A stretch of 64,000 bases of DNA from Chitinophagaceae bacterium (lineage in GTDB: Bacteria; Bacteroidota; Bacteroidia; Chitinophagales; Chitinophagaceae). Below the pieces are notes generated by a model. The model saw only the letters and a program-made list of their open reading frames with translations. It was not told the DNA's origin and did not search any database. Both the position numbers and the translations under genes were made by a program. Shown here one piece after another: positions 39,101-46,459 of the stretch. Where the stretch lies: contig JAHBTJ010000001.1 in NCBI GenBank assembly GCA_019638595.1, positions 1 through 64,000 on the forward strand, in the 5' to 3' direction. Every line of letters begins with the position of its first letter. The first letter of the stretch is position 1.

Positions 39101-39543
39101 AAAAAATTATTTTCCGAATAATTTATTTCTTTGGAAATTTCAAATTGAGATTTTAGATGCTGGAAATAAAACGGTAAAATATTTTTATCTAAGTTTCCAT
39201 TATTAAAGTAATAAATTCTATCAAAATTTATCTTAGGGACACCGTCACTTTCAATAATCTTGAATGTTAAATTAAAAGTATTTTCGGTAAGTGTAATTAT
39301 TACTATTGGATAATCTCCGCTTTTCTTACCATTATTGAGGGACTCAAATCCGTCTCCTTTCCAAGTGGACGCATTATATTTTCCATTGTTTTTATTATAT
39401 GTAAAATTATCTCCAAAACAAAATACTCCCCATTGTATTTTATCATCATCACTTGATAGTACTGCCAGCAACTGCAATTGAGCGCCATGTACATTTAGGA
39501 ATCCGTTATGAATACAATCGGTTAAGTTTATTGACTCCAGCAT
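33121..39543 (-). CDS. Giant protein of unknown function (2140 aa) with coiled-coil middle and glycine-rich hydrophobic C-terminus
   Basis: No family was recognised and there is no signal peptide. The regions are: beta-rich and Asn/Lys-rich at 1-750; a mixed block at about 950-1250 with GRVHRYAVERIGRIGVFWHKAKHVIEYERTVV and VGWEVPLWYPRADEK; a long Lys/Glu-rich helical segment at about 1255-1650, probably coiled coil; and a repetitive beta region at about 1700-1900. The last about 190 residues are rich in small and hydrophobic residues (FIFGGGGFVETN, IAFAMSVHGSAGLC, VVFVQLVGTLNILGLVSVYLLV), which could form membrane-inserting strands or hairpins. It ends VSKTFHKQFAGS plus a short Gln/Ser tail. 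The coiled-coil region is distinctly more AT-rich than the rest. A large scaffold or delivery role is a guess. Confidence 0.7.
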   Translation of the reverse strand: MLESINLTDCIHNGFLNVHGAQLQLLAVLSSDDDKIQWGVFCFGDNFTYNKNNGKYNASTWKGDGFESLNNGKKSGDYPIVIITLTENTFNLTFKIIESDGVPKINFDRIYYFNNGNLDKNILPFYFQHLKSQFEISKEINYSENNFFCKIEKGSEGVANYFWLFQFNVDLNNKLKIPLPKNQLLPNGSPDFLTFIKESNRSVPYLKFRNSKIEWKDNKCIVYENNADKKNINFAFNDLIGTSFTDRFPNEKGIFLSNGSKELSIYYKKEENYKDGTGISSPFTNIKSVQLNNDIFVRYETTINNNNILSLGFKNINKSKNALKFVRKAQPFALLPDLSDLIPEKYTIHAHYKIDQQGANIVVTLQSSDIKINKPDSLKIGNTTHLKLDPIENDKNPKEKLPIIITEIPDFPEVNDNGTFARFLIGKYQIGKTTLIDGAFEFELNNEATYDEQNKYDHNGKISFVLQKKSTQTPLFLWQLTENDLKYEEEEENKRAFEIGYSIEDFSLPVKSVKPISQDLTSNEKYLAPSSTEAIVYGYGERQQKQLVVPVGKDNNATGKYYLCISESVNIGQDFRVDMRLIEVDPKAGDDSTTKISAVILDSSPQFVGLVNSNFLVQKGYDDGVWVLAQKIQTNLNEGVWEVYDDNPNQEGFHLVLPPQTIGEEFIKDDSVDEPDFPLKYKFGAPAILKIAGDKLEKKYVSPPWDLRKFWGKAGDIQPGLPLLRAEFELLYGLQGDLKPRNTLVGELGARLGDLPVPVNNNLAWQGTKEQVDAFYNYWINYLNYYRAWKSRLAILETYRKNDPGTEAAFIAPNMINEELMYKPRLDFEIDENRKQKIEEIKSEIEKINNMAVEVAFIEEKTQLELALQDEELINEINITGAQLASPIKNLNDETEINKLKISVDSFHKSKEGKTDNFLKGGFSYGFEDKEIYKSFLKTAIEDGSTSAELSGLAFSSQGGYGKQVARFDNDLTAIKSLTAMGRVHRYAVERIGRIGVFWHKAKHVIEYERTVVISPYEKENQKKLPGRPVVRKIREYIEILEPEKKYPDFDNHSPKDTGAVNACVFKSTIIPVSNSWGRLVYAPPEDPKKPDERALVGWEVPLWYPRADEKLFPKPQVFLMLEPPKDSNMDHSKANLAEPENLVFYTAYKSDREDGEKTITDDVSKWQPVYGVDFTDKPVFDESELDAAHTNIEGEHRLDIEMPNAIDVLPGHGRFTFRVESQLTPAGMANVYQPDSKLSGVLRTVSLQRNGEVTNIIEKKKNDFSLEVKEVFDEIFKSNSLAKIKDYLEKISKPLNITLKELQGFNTTGLGFLTNIIWNRIIQYSEEYIVSIKKKIEKLSEESDLKKLQIKFNLLLTNANEYELSYPELERIFELMHKIKNDESFLTKPIVQFIGKFKPDIENVEDIESVLQKGLDIIDGLGKLLNLFAKDDVNSIVLYIEEFKNKINAFKTEDSARRKGLYTSFVNDIKKINTQFKNSVKGFVELVGNFFKVENLKKKLVEDLIDSFKKNSTSELIKTIDLNCESSFKPFLGKLLDIFKTVEFLLILKDDVKQDIFAEIKWISEKADKIYRIEKRVGELKEELESKDPIRTARAATKIANELGADISEISSKIDQLDSAIASGGALKNSADNVLTNYRSVWEEITAPGMGLNRKTIALVVNKVNNPGELKQQLSITPCIAKYKQFESDLNALGVRLPVTHIFNELIPPAKEWLKKRNREAKDYFNQFNFSEILPNIGAMDFAGMFPGFKMPDNFAEHIKFSQGIDKLNLSAWANVSLDYPMPKEETMFSIAMAKVTLSDARFKAEIQGSINADGDLSRREYGELKGDFNIFMGSNKLMTFKDTKVVYKDGRLKFDLDPRKMEMSGVLKMITDATKNLNIAGGKGDTDGAGEDSKSPFKIKVLKTGVTTFLPNANTIFNGSNNSLPEIPYGIKANLDLEPVNVGGGTTSLTNLFFGAQFMLRFFNPDQKKLEFLTGLGFYVSRREAPFNFTAFIFGGGGFVETNIYYSAKTGAAIAFAMSVHGSAGLCFNIGWASGSVFVYLGIEGQYSYSNQVGSAMSFVVFVQLVGTLNILGLVSVYLLVRLALIYGKGTLIGEGHIAIKIKICWCLKISVSKTFHKQFAGSQQPANTQASISNSLG

Positions 39544-39672
39544 AGCAAAGTATTTAGTTGGATTGAATTATTTACAATATTTTTTACAGCCAGTATAATT
39601 GATCCTCATTGAATGCAACCAATAGCCTATTGTCGTATCATGAGCTTTCGGGCGCTCAAAATATTTTTGCCT

Positions 39673-39981
39673 CTACGGATTTGGCGGGTCCCCGGGTATC
39701 CATGTAGAATAAAGCTCCCAGGTTACTATAAATGCATCACTCGCCGTGGAAATCTGAAAGCTCCATCCCATAGGCTCACTGCCAAATTTGCTAAACTCAA
39801 AGTCCATAGTGGAGAGTGGAGGGATTATTCTTGATTGCGTACCTCCATGATTGCTGGCAATGGTTAAAGTGGTGCCAAGCAGATTGATGTTTTTTACTTC
39901 AAATTTCATGGTCATTCCTCCTGAGCGGGTATAAGTGGTATTACTGTTCCAGGAGCCGCTATCAGATTTTTTCAGTGGCAT
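39673..39981 (-). CDS. Small beta-rich protein of unknown function
   Basis: The product is 102 aa from the ATG at 39981; the frame is open further up to a TTG at 40035 (120 aa). MKFEVKNINLLGTTLTIASNHGGTQSRIIPPLSTMDFEF, then GWSFQISTASDAFIVTWELYSTW and a Pro-rich end, read as a small beta-sandwich. Proteins of this size and pattern include pore-forming or lipid-binding families, but I see no diagnostic motif. It sits between the five-TM gene (304-bp gap to its nearest end) and the 2140-aa giant (129 bp). Confidence 0.6.
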   Translation of the reverse strand: MPLKKSDSGSWNSNTTYTRSGGMTMKFEVKNINLLGTTLTIASNHGGTQSRIIPPLSTMDFEFSKFGSEPMGWSFQISTASDAFIVTWELYSTWIPGDPPNP

Positions 39982-40339
39982 ATGGCTTGCTTTTAATTTT
40001 AGTGATGAAGGGATATGGAGGTTCAGTATATACAAAAAGTATCCAGCCTTGCGATCCAGGCAATAGCTATCACAAAGAGTACTTCTGACTCCTGTTTATT
40101 TACGGGGTACGGATACGATGAAAAATGAGGGAGGATACATTGGGTTTGACCAGATAAGGAAAAGATTCCACTAGTGATGTTGGATATAAAAAGTATTCTC
40201 TGCCATTCGAATACCGTTATTAAACTTACAGGCTTTGAATGAAACTTCCAAATTTTCCTTCAATATTAACCTTATATTTTTCAATAAAGCGGCGGCAGAA
40301 TATTTTCAGCTATAATACTTGTTACTTATTGAGGTTGAA
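39982..40339. other. Gap inside the island
   Basis: Apart from the possible N-terminal extension of the small beta-rich gene (to 40035), I see no gene, hairpin or promoter word. It is the largest gap in the run of minus-strand genes and could hold an internal promoter. Confidence 0.35.
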
Positions 40340-40891
40340 TTAAAACAACGGAATAACAAACCGGGCAACTAAAATAATGATGGTGCTGATTATAGTATAC
40401 AAAAGAACTGTTCTGCCTCTTTTTGCTTTGAACGCATCAACCAATAAGCAGGTGATCAGGGCGGCCAGGCTGCACGTCCATTTCAATACCTGTGCAATAT
40501 AGAATCCACAGAATTCAGCGCCCTCCGATTTTATCGCCTCTGACAACAGGCAGTTTTCCCACCAGTCGCAAATCATATACGATACCGTGCATATAGTTAC
40601 AACCCAAACCCAGCCACGTAAATACGTTCTTAAATTGTAAGCGTACGACAACAGGAAAAGCCCGAAAGCCGCTACAAAAACATTATCATACCTGAGCAGT
40701 TGCGTGATGTTGCTTTGCTGGTCGGCATCAAGCAGCTTGTAATGCTCTCTGTAAGCCTGGAGTGTTTTGTAAATAAAAGCTCCTGCAGGCACAGCAGCTA
40801 TTAAATAGCCCATTATAGCATACAACATGGTTGATAAAACATAACCAATGCGTTGCGTAATTCCTGTTATCATGGTTTTACTTTTTTCCAT
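40340..40891 (-). CDS. Five-TM membrane protein of unknown function
   Basis: A 183-aa protein with TM helices at about 18-41, 69-86, 93-110, 133-151 and 161-182. The loop between TM1 and TM2 is charged (QAYREHYKLLDADQQSNITQLLRYDN). A Trp/Cys-rich segment (MICDWWENCLLSEAIKSEGAEFCGF) lies between TM3 and TM4. Its start overlaps the end of the membrane patatin gene by 14 bases, so translation is coupled and the two products probably work together in the inner membrane. Confidence 0.75.
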   Translation of the reverse strand: MEKSKTMITGITQRIGYVLSTMLYAIMGYLIAAVPAGAFIYKTLQAYREHYKLLDADQQSNITQLLRYDNVFVAAFGLFLLSYAYNLRTYLRGWVWVVTICTVSYMICDWWENCLLSEAIKSEGAEFCGFYIAQVLKWTCSLAALITCLLVDAFKAKRGRTVLLYTIISTIIILVARFVIPLF

Positions 40892-42515
40892 ATACTGCTG
40901 CCCTTTCCTTTTTATATTCCTCCCAATTAAAATTTCTGAGATACTTTATTGCCGCTTTAACGCCTTCTGCAAACAGCTTTTCTTTTTGATGTTTGGTCAA
41001 ATCAAAATTCAGCCAGTTAACGTTGGCGTTATACGCTTCAATCTCTTCTATGCAAAATCTTTTGTAAAAAGGGTTAGCGCCCAGGAAGGAGCTGTCTTCA
41101 TTGCTGCGGAGCGTATTGATAATGCTCCCGGCATAAGAACCGAAAGACATCCGTTTATCAGGCTCATAATCTTCAGGTTTTTCGTCCTGTATTCTTACGC
41201 CCATTATCGGCAGTCGCGCATGTTTGATACGGGGGTTATGGAACAAATTGATAGGAAAATTTGAAAGGGAGCCTCCGTCAATTAAAACGCCGGTATTGGC
41301 CAGGTCTCTTTCTTCAATACCCTTTTTCTCTTTCCATATTTTCTTACATGCTGGGCTAATGACTGCATGTTGCTTTCCTTTTTCAGGCTTTTCGGGGAAA
41401 AACTGCGGCTCAAAAAATACCGGGATGGCCATAGAGGCCCTGATGAACTCTGATGGATTCACTGTATCAACCTGGTTAAAATACAGATCGGCATCTTCTG
41501 GAAACACCACTTTGGATTTGTTGCTGATATCCGTGGAAACAAAGCTGTAGTCGTATTCTATTCGCTTATATTCGGCATCTATACTTTGATTTTCATCATG
41601 CGCATACTCAACTCCAGGGCGAAACGACAGGGATAATGTGGGTTCTGACAGGTTATTCTTTTCATTAAAGCCATTTTCTTTTAAAACAGGACGTAGTCTT
41701 GCAATGGTTGAAAATGTTCTTTTGGGAGAATTAAGATCGGTTTTTTCAACTTCAAAATCACCCTGTCCCTTTGCCTTTTTATCTAAGTCTGCCTTGGTGT
41801 TAATGCCAAATTCGGAAAGCTCCTTTTTTAGGAATAATTTGAATTGTTCGCCGGGGTTTATACCAAAATTGTATTTACTGAATCTAAAAAGCAATATGGC
41901 TATGCATACAGACAATACCAGGAATACAAACAGGAAGATGTAATAGACGACCTTTCCCTCAATGCCAATGTGGCTGATAAGAGGCATAGGAATAAGCACC
42001 AGCAGCAACAATGTTATGAACCCGATTAACAGGTTATTGAACATGCCCATACCTTTTCCAAAAGAAAATAAAAGCCAGCGAACAAATGAGGTGCTGGCAT
42101 CTACAAAACTTTTCATGTTAAACCGTGCGGGGTCAGTCATCATATTATACAGCTCGGGAGTCTTTGGATCATCTTTGTTTCCTATTGCCGCCAGGAAAAT
42201 TGTATTTATTGCCCCGGCGCTCGTACCTGCCAGTCTTAAAAACCTGATGCCTAGATATTCTAAAACAAATGCATAGCCTACTAAAGCAATACCCAGCGTG
42301 CCGCCGCCTTCCTGTACGAAGTGTACCCATTGTAGCTCGTTGCCATCTTTACCGGCAGAAATAACGTCAGAATACTTCTTTCCGGACTTCTTTAACGCTT
42401 TAAGCTGGTCAACTAACGGACCATCCTGTTGACTTATCTCCCGGGGATTTTCTTTTTCATACGCTGCCAGATCAGCAATGATCGTATCAAAACTTGTAGT
42501 GTATTTTTTACCCAT
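40878..42515 (-). CDS. Patatin-like phospholipase with two TM helices inside the catalytic domain
   Basis: The product is 545 aa from the ATG at 42515; the frame continues to a TTG at 42554. Patatin elements are QEGGGTLGIALVG (oxyanion loop, about 68-80), GTSAGAIN with the nucleophile Ser99, and IDGGSLSNFPINL with Asp413. Between Ser99 and Asp413 lie two strong TM helices at about 162-182 and 188-212. The usual compact patatin fold is therefore interrupted by a membrane hairpin. GTSAG, DGG and the ASMAIPVFFEP motif are all intact, so activity is expected. The gene is translationally coupled to the following five-TM gene. Acting directly on its own membrane, or sensing it, is inferred. Confidence 0.85.
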   Translation of the reverse strand: MGKKYTTSFDTIIADLAAYEKENPREISQQDGPLVDQLKALKKSGKKYSDVISAGKDGNELQWVHFVQEGGGTLGIALVGYAFVLEYLGIRFLRLAGTSAGAINTIFLAAIGNKDDPKTPELYNMMTDPARFNMKSFVDASTSFVRWLLFSFGKGMGMFNNLLIGFITLLLLVLIPMPLISHIGIEGKVVYYIFLFVFLVLSVCIAILLFRFSKYNFGINPGEQFKLFLKKELSEFGINTKADLDKKAKGQGDFEVEKTDLNSPKRTFSTIARLRPVLKENGFNEKNNLSEPTLSLSFRPGVEYAHDENQSIDAEYKRIEYDYSFVSTDISNKSKVVFPEDADLYFNQVDTVNPSEFIRASMAIPVFFEPQFFPEKPEKGKQHAVISPACKKIWKEKKGIEERDLANTGVLIDGGSLSNFPINLFHNPRIKHARLPIMGVRIQDEKPEDYEPDKRMSFGSYAGSIINTLRSNEDSSFLGANPFYKRFCIEEIEAYNANVNWLNFDLTKHQKEKLFAEGVKAAIKYLRNFNWEEYKKERAAVYGKK

Positions 42516-42621
42516 ACTGAAAACCTGTTTGAATGTAAATATGTATTTGAGCAAGCTTCAAAATATTCAACTTAACGAAGAAGAGTATTATAGGTATACC
42601 ACAACACCTGCCAACTCCACG

Positions 42622-44373
42622 CTAATTTGTAATGCTTATTTTACCCTCGATCAGCTCAATGTCCGGAAGCTGCCCTGAGAAACTTATCTTACTGTCTTCA
42701 ACTTTCATTTTCCATTTGCTTATCTTTCTTACTCCGATTGGATAAATAGTTAAACCGTCTTTGGTAATTTTCATCCGTAAAAAATTTTTATATCCTGTCC
42801 AGGCAATTGAAGAAGAGCTTTCATCGAGATGCATCTTAAGAAACAGGTTTGTGCTAAATAAATATAAGCCCATTGTTACGCCTGCAACCACCCACCCGGA
42901 ACAAAATATAATGAACGCAGCAATTAAATATTGAACAATGTGGGCCTGATCATTTATTAAATTCATTGAAAGAAAAGCAATTGTAAAATAGATGAGTGAA
43001 AGTTGGACTGATGCATGAAGAAAGCCTGCTATCCTGGTCTTTATTTTACCAACACGAAAATCTGCGAAGCTATAAAAACCGAGCCCGATCAAAATTGTAA
43101 GAATACAAATAGCAGGTATCCTTATCATTTTAAGGAATGTGCCGGTTAATTCGGCAAAAGAAAAGTGTATCCCGTTATAAATATCATTAAGATCGTGCAC
43201 TGCTATAGGTCTCGTTTCGAATATCCAGAAAAAGAATAAATAGAAAATACCCATCATGCAACAAAAGGAAGAGTTAAGAGCAACAAATAATAAATTCTGC
43301 CGGTTGAGTTTTTTCGATTGTTCCTGCCGGGGATAACAGGCCTTAAGGTTGGCCTCTATACTGTTCGAAACATTTGGTTGTATATCCTTGGCAACAGGTA
43401 ATGGAAGATCTATAAATGATGGCAGGTTGTGGGTGAAGTGCATAAATGCCCCGCCACCTCCGGCGCCAATTAAATGGTTACAAAAGCTGTCTCCCATGCA
43501 TACGTAATGTGAATAATGGTGAAGGTCGCCGGACAGGATGGTTTTTAACTGGAAATTTTTACAGATGATATAATGCTCAATAAAATACTTCAATCTGTCA
43601 TATGAATTATCATCCTTTTTGTAAATCTGTTGATAAACCCAGGATGGCTCGGCAGTTATAAGCACAATCTTCTCTCCTTCCTTCATTCTTTCTCCAATGC
43701 ACTTAAAATAATCAAGCTGTGGTTTATCAATATCAGCATTTAGCTGAACATCAATCGCCCATATCCAGTAATTATGCATTAGCTTTATAGCAAAATAACT
43801 TTTTCGCTGAATTGTTTGCCACGCGCCGATTGTTCTTTGTTGGCAAAATATTTTCATAAAATTACCCAACCCGTCATACCAGTCATGATTACCGGGTATT
43901 GCATATAGATGCGGTATCTGTTCGCCATGCTTTAAGCTATCTTCAGGAAACGCTGAAGCAAAAGGTACCTGAAATTTTTGCTCATACAATTTCGCTGTTG
44001 GTGACGGGTAAATCTGGTCGCCCCCCAAAAGCAGTATCCGTCCTCTGGGTAGCCGTTCATTTGTACCCTCAATATTTACATCAAGAAAATCTGCCGCTAA
44101 AAGCTTCGCCATAGAATAGGTTGCTTTAAAACCATCTCCCGTATCGCTCATGAAATCTATCCAGATTTCTTCCTCTGACGCATACCGTTCATCATCACTT
44201 ACCTGATCTTCCGGACTGTCTCTTGATAATGCAGCTTCCATTTCCCTCCTGTCTGCGTAATTACCGAATGTAGAAGAGATGTAAGCCTTTAATGCTGTTT
44301 TTAACAACATCTTTGGGCTAAACCAATTTACTTTCCTGGCCGGTGCAAAATATCTTTTATACTTTTTGCTCAT
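42622..44373 (-). CDS. Calcineurin-like metallophosphoesterase with C-terminal TM domain
   Basis: The product is 583 aa from the ATG at 44373; a TTG at 44406 would add 11 residues. Metal-binding motifs occur in order: SDTGDG (about 76-81), GGDQIYP (117-123), GNHDWYDG (161-168) and GDLHHYSHY (282-290). The usual first motif DxH is altered to DTGD, while the others are intact. After residue 360 come about five TM helices and then a cytoplasmic tail with YKNFLRMKITKDGLTIYPIGV. A membrane-tethered phosphodiesterase or phosphatase is indicated; the substrate is unknown. It lies 80 bp behind the multi-TM gene that opens the island. Confidence 0.85.
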   Translation of the reverse strand: MSKKYKRYFAPARKVNWFSPKMLLKTALKAYISSTFGNYADRREMEAALSRDSPEDQVSDDERYASEEEIWIDFMSDTGDGFKATYSMAKLLAADFLDVNIEGTNERLPRGRILLLGGDQIYPSPTAKLYEQKFQVPFASAFPEDSLKHGEQIPHLYAIPGNHDWYDGLGNFMKIFCQQRTIGAWQTIQRKSYFAIKLMHNYWIWAIDVQLNADIDKPQLDYFKCIGERMKEGEKIVLITAEPSWVYQQIYKKDDNSYDRLKYFIEHYIICKNFQLKTILSGDLHHYSHYVCMGDSFCNHLIGAGGGGAFMHFTHNLPSFIDLPLPVAKDIQPNVSNSIEANLKACYPRQEQSKKLNRQNLLFVALNSSFCCMMGIFYLFFFWIFETRPIAVHDLNDIYNGIHFSFAELTGTFLKMIRIPAICILTILIGLGFYSFADFRVGKIKTRIAGFLHASVQLSLIYFTIAFLSMNLINDQAHIVQYLIAAFIIFCSGWVVAGVTMGLYLFSTNLFLKMHLDESSSSIAWTGYKNFLRMKITKDGLTIYPIGVRKISKWKMKVEDSKISFSGQLPDIELIEGKISITN

Positions 44374-44453
44374 AAAAAAAGTACCCTTATATGTTACAAT
44401 ACTCAAGCTATTGTTAACAATGATTCACCAAAATCCTTCCCCGAAGCTTTCTG

Positions 44454-45770
44454 TTAAAAACCGGAAAGCATCTTTTCAAGAATACTGGTAATTAACGGAG
44501 ATGCTGTAATCAATATCGTGCCCAGCATTTCACCAGTTGCTTTTATACCTTTTTTTACATCCGACAATCCCGCTTTTTCATCCTCCTTTTGCTGTTGCGT
44601 TAGCTTAAGTCCATTGAACTGAATCCTTACCGGTACATAAAAGATCAAAAGAAGCAGGCTGTGTATTGCCCCGAACAGGTAAACAAAATTTGGATCAGGA
44701 AAGGTTTTCCCCGATAAAAGTGAATAAAACCTGAAAGCTTCCAACCCATTTATTGACCTTGAAAGTACCGCCGTCCATAATACAAATACACTCAGGATAA
44801 CGGCAGTTGAATAGAAAGAAAAATTAAAAGAAGATCTTATACGAAGATAGGCATCCAGCAATTTCTTATTTTTCGTAACGTCTTCTCCCTCCGGATCTTT
44901 GTTTAGCAGTTCCAGGGCATTTGCCTGGTATAAGTAAGAGCCAAAGCACAAAGCGCTTAGCACATAACCGAAAAAGCTGTAAACTGTTATCCTCGCATTA
45001 AAATCGTCCAGAAAATACCCGTCTTTAATAACTGCTTTCTGAATTACCAAACAATATAAAACTATTGCGAAAACAGTAATTACAACAGCAGAAATCAAAA
45101 AGAACACAAAAAAGTTTTTAAGATTAAATTGAAACCCGGATACAATGTTATCCGTCTTCTTTAAACTTCCTGCAATAAGCGGTACCAGCATGAACCACAT
45201 AATCATTTGAATAATTGTTAAAACATACCATGCACCGAAATATGGATTATCAGCAAAGAATTGTAGCCTGTCTGGTATTGATTGCGGAGATCCAATCTCT
45301 ATGCAGCAGATATCTCCACTATTGTCAATCAACTGTGTTGTATCCCGGATTGTGACAGGAATTCCTTCCCGTAGAATTTTTGAATTAAAGGTGTCAATCA
45401 GGGTTTTTCTTAATAAGTCTCTATGTAGTGAAAAATAATTTAAATAGATTTTTAAGCTCGTATCGGCGTTAAAACGAAAGATATTCAATGAGTCTCTTTT
45501 TGAGGCTATAATTGCTTTATTAATCAATGCACTGTCTGCTGAATTCTTCTTCGTATTTAACAACTCAATTCTCTTATTGATTACAGCCTTTACAATTGTA
45601 TCCTTATTGATTAATACTAAATCGTGGTATGGGGCCTTTGAAAAGCAACCATCAAAATCAAGGATCAAAACAGAAATACACAACCCCACTATTGCGGAGA
45701 ACAGAGGGATATTTACAGGCAGATTTGCAAGCCAGCTAAATTGAATTGTATCTTTTTTCTCTTTTGGCAT
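44454..45770 (-). CDS. Multi-TM membrane protein, first gene of the island
   Basis: A 438-aa protein. TM1 is at about 19-38; a large extracytoplasmic domain (about 39-175) is rich in Asp/Lys/Asn and contains CCIEIGSPQ. At least five more TM helices follow, in the second half (WYVLTIIQMIMWFMLVPLIAG, FFVFFLISAVVITVFAIVLYCLVI, YSFFGYVLSALCFGSYLY and others). No family was recognised. It could be a receptor or anchor for the island's products. No TAnnTTTG promoter word was found in the 200 bases upstream. Confidence 0.7.
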   Translation of the reverse strand: MPKEKKDTIQFSWLANLPVNIPLFSAIVGLCISVLILDFDGCFSKAPYHDLVLINKDTIVKAVINKRIELLNTKKNSADSALINKAIIASKRDSLNIFRFNADTSLKIYLNYFSLHRDLLRKTLIDTFNSKILREGIPVTIRDTTQLIDNSGDICCIEIGSPQSIPDRLQFFADNPYFGAWYVLTIIQMIMWFMLVPLIAGSLKKTDNIVSGFQFNLKNFFVFFLISAVVITVFAIVLYCLVIQKAVIKDGYFLDDFNARITVYSFFGYVLSALCFGSYLYQANALELLNKDPEGEDVTKNKKLLDAYLRIRSSFNFSFYSTAVILSVFVLWTAVLSRSINGLEAFRFYSLLSGKTFPDPNFVYLFGAIHSLLLLIFYVPVRIQFNGLKLTQQQKEDEKAGLSDVKKGIKATGEMLGTILITASPLITSILEKMLSGF

Positions 45771-46459
45771 TTTCTATTGATTCACCTTGATCAAGCGCTA
45801 AAAAACAAGCTCAAGCCATCCTGTCATCATAAAACCTGCCCGGTTAGCAGGCTTATTGGATTTTCTGTTTGAAGCAAAGCTTCGCTGCTCTGACCCACAT
45901 GATGCCATTAGTATAGACAACATGCATTCAGTACCCGTTCCCGGGAAAACCTGGTATGGATTAATAATTATTAGGCAAAAAAATGAAAAGAGGAGACGGA
46001 GGCTTATTCAACTGATAGTAGGACTAATACGAAATGAATTTAATTACTATTTTTCGCTTTTCCAAATTTCCAACGCTAATATGATGCGTTAAGGGTTCGT
46101 TAATCCCTCTATACTTGCAAAATAAACAGTTACTCCGGAAGCACTTTTAGGCTGCGCTTACCAAAATTTCGTTAGTACAAATTTTTATATCATGCCAGCT
46201 TAAAAAAATGTCAGGAATTTTGATGACGACTTTTGGTATTTTGATGGTAACATTTCTAATACAGGCACAGGCCGGGTAAGCAGCCCTCATTTTATGAGAA
46301 ATAAGAGCTACGGGACTCTCTATGTAAAAGAATACCGTAAAAACAAATTCAGGCAATCGTTTGCGATCTGCCGGTGAGGTTCTTTTCCTTACTTTTAAAC
46401 CTTTCCTTGTTTGACTGACTTTGATGAAATATGTTTCAAAAAGATTAACGCGTTGTATT
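45771..46459. other. Intergenic region between the island and the DUF5107 gene
   Basis: This is a divergent intergenic stretch. On the plus strand a startless frame at 46204-46377 reads like protein (NFDDDFWYFDGNISNTGTGR...) and ends at TGA, perhaps a gene relic. Near 46409-46436, TTG and TATGTTTC resemble a weak promoter for the downstream gene. Nothing else was recognised. Confidence 0.4.

Noticed and set aside
24110-45770. Interpretation of the island as a contractile injection system, T6SS or phage remnant
   Set aside because: No sheath, tube, baseplate, spike, ATPase or tail-fibre motif was seen. DUF5675 alone is not enough.
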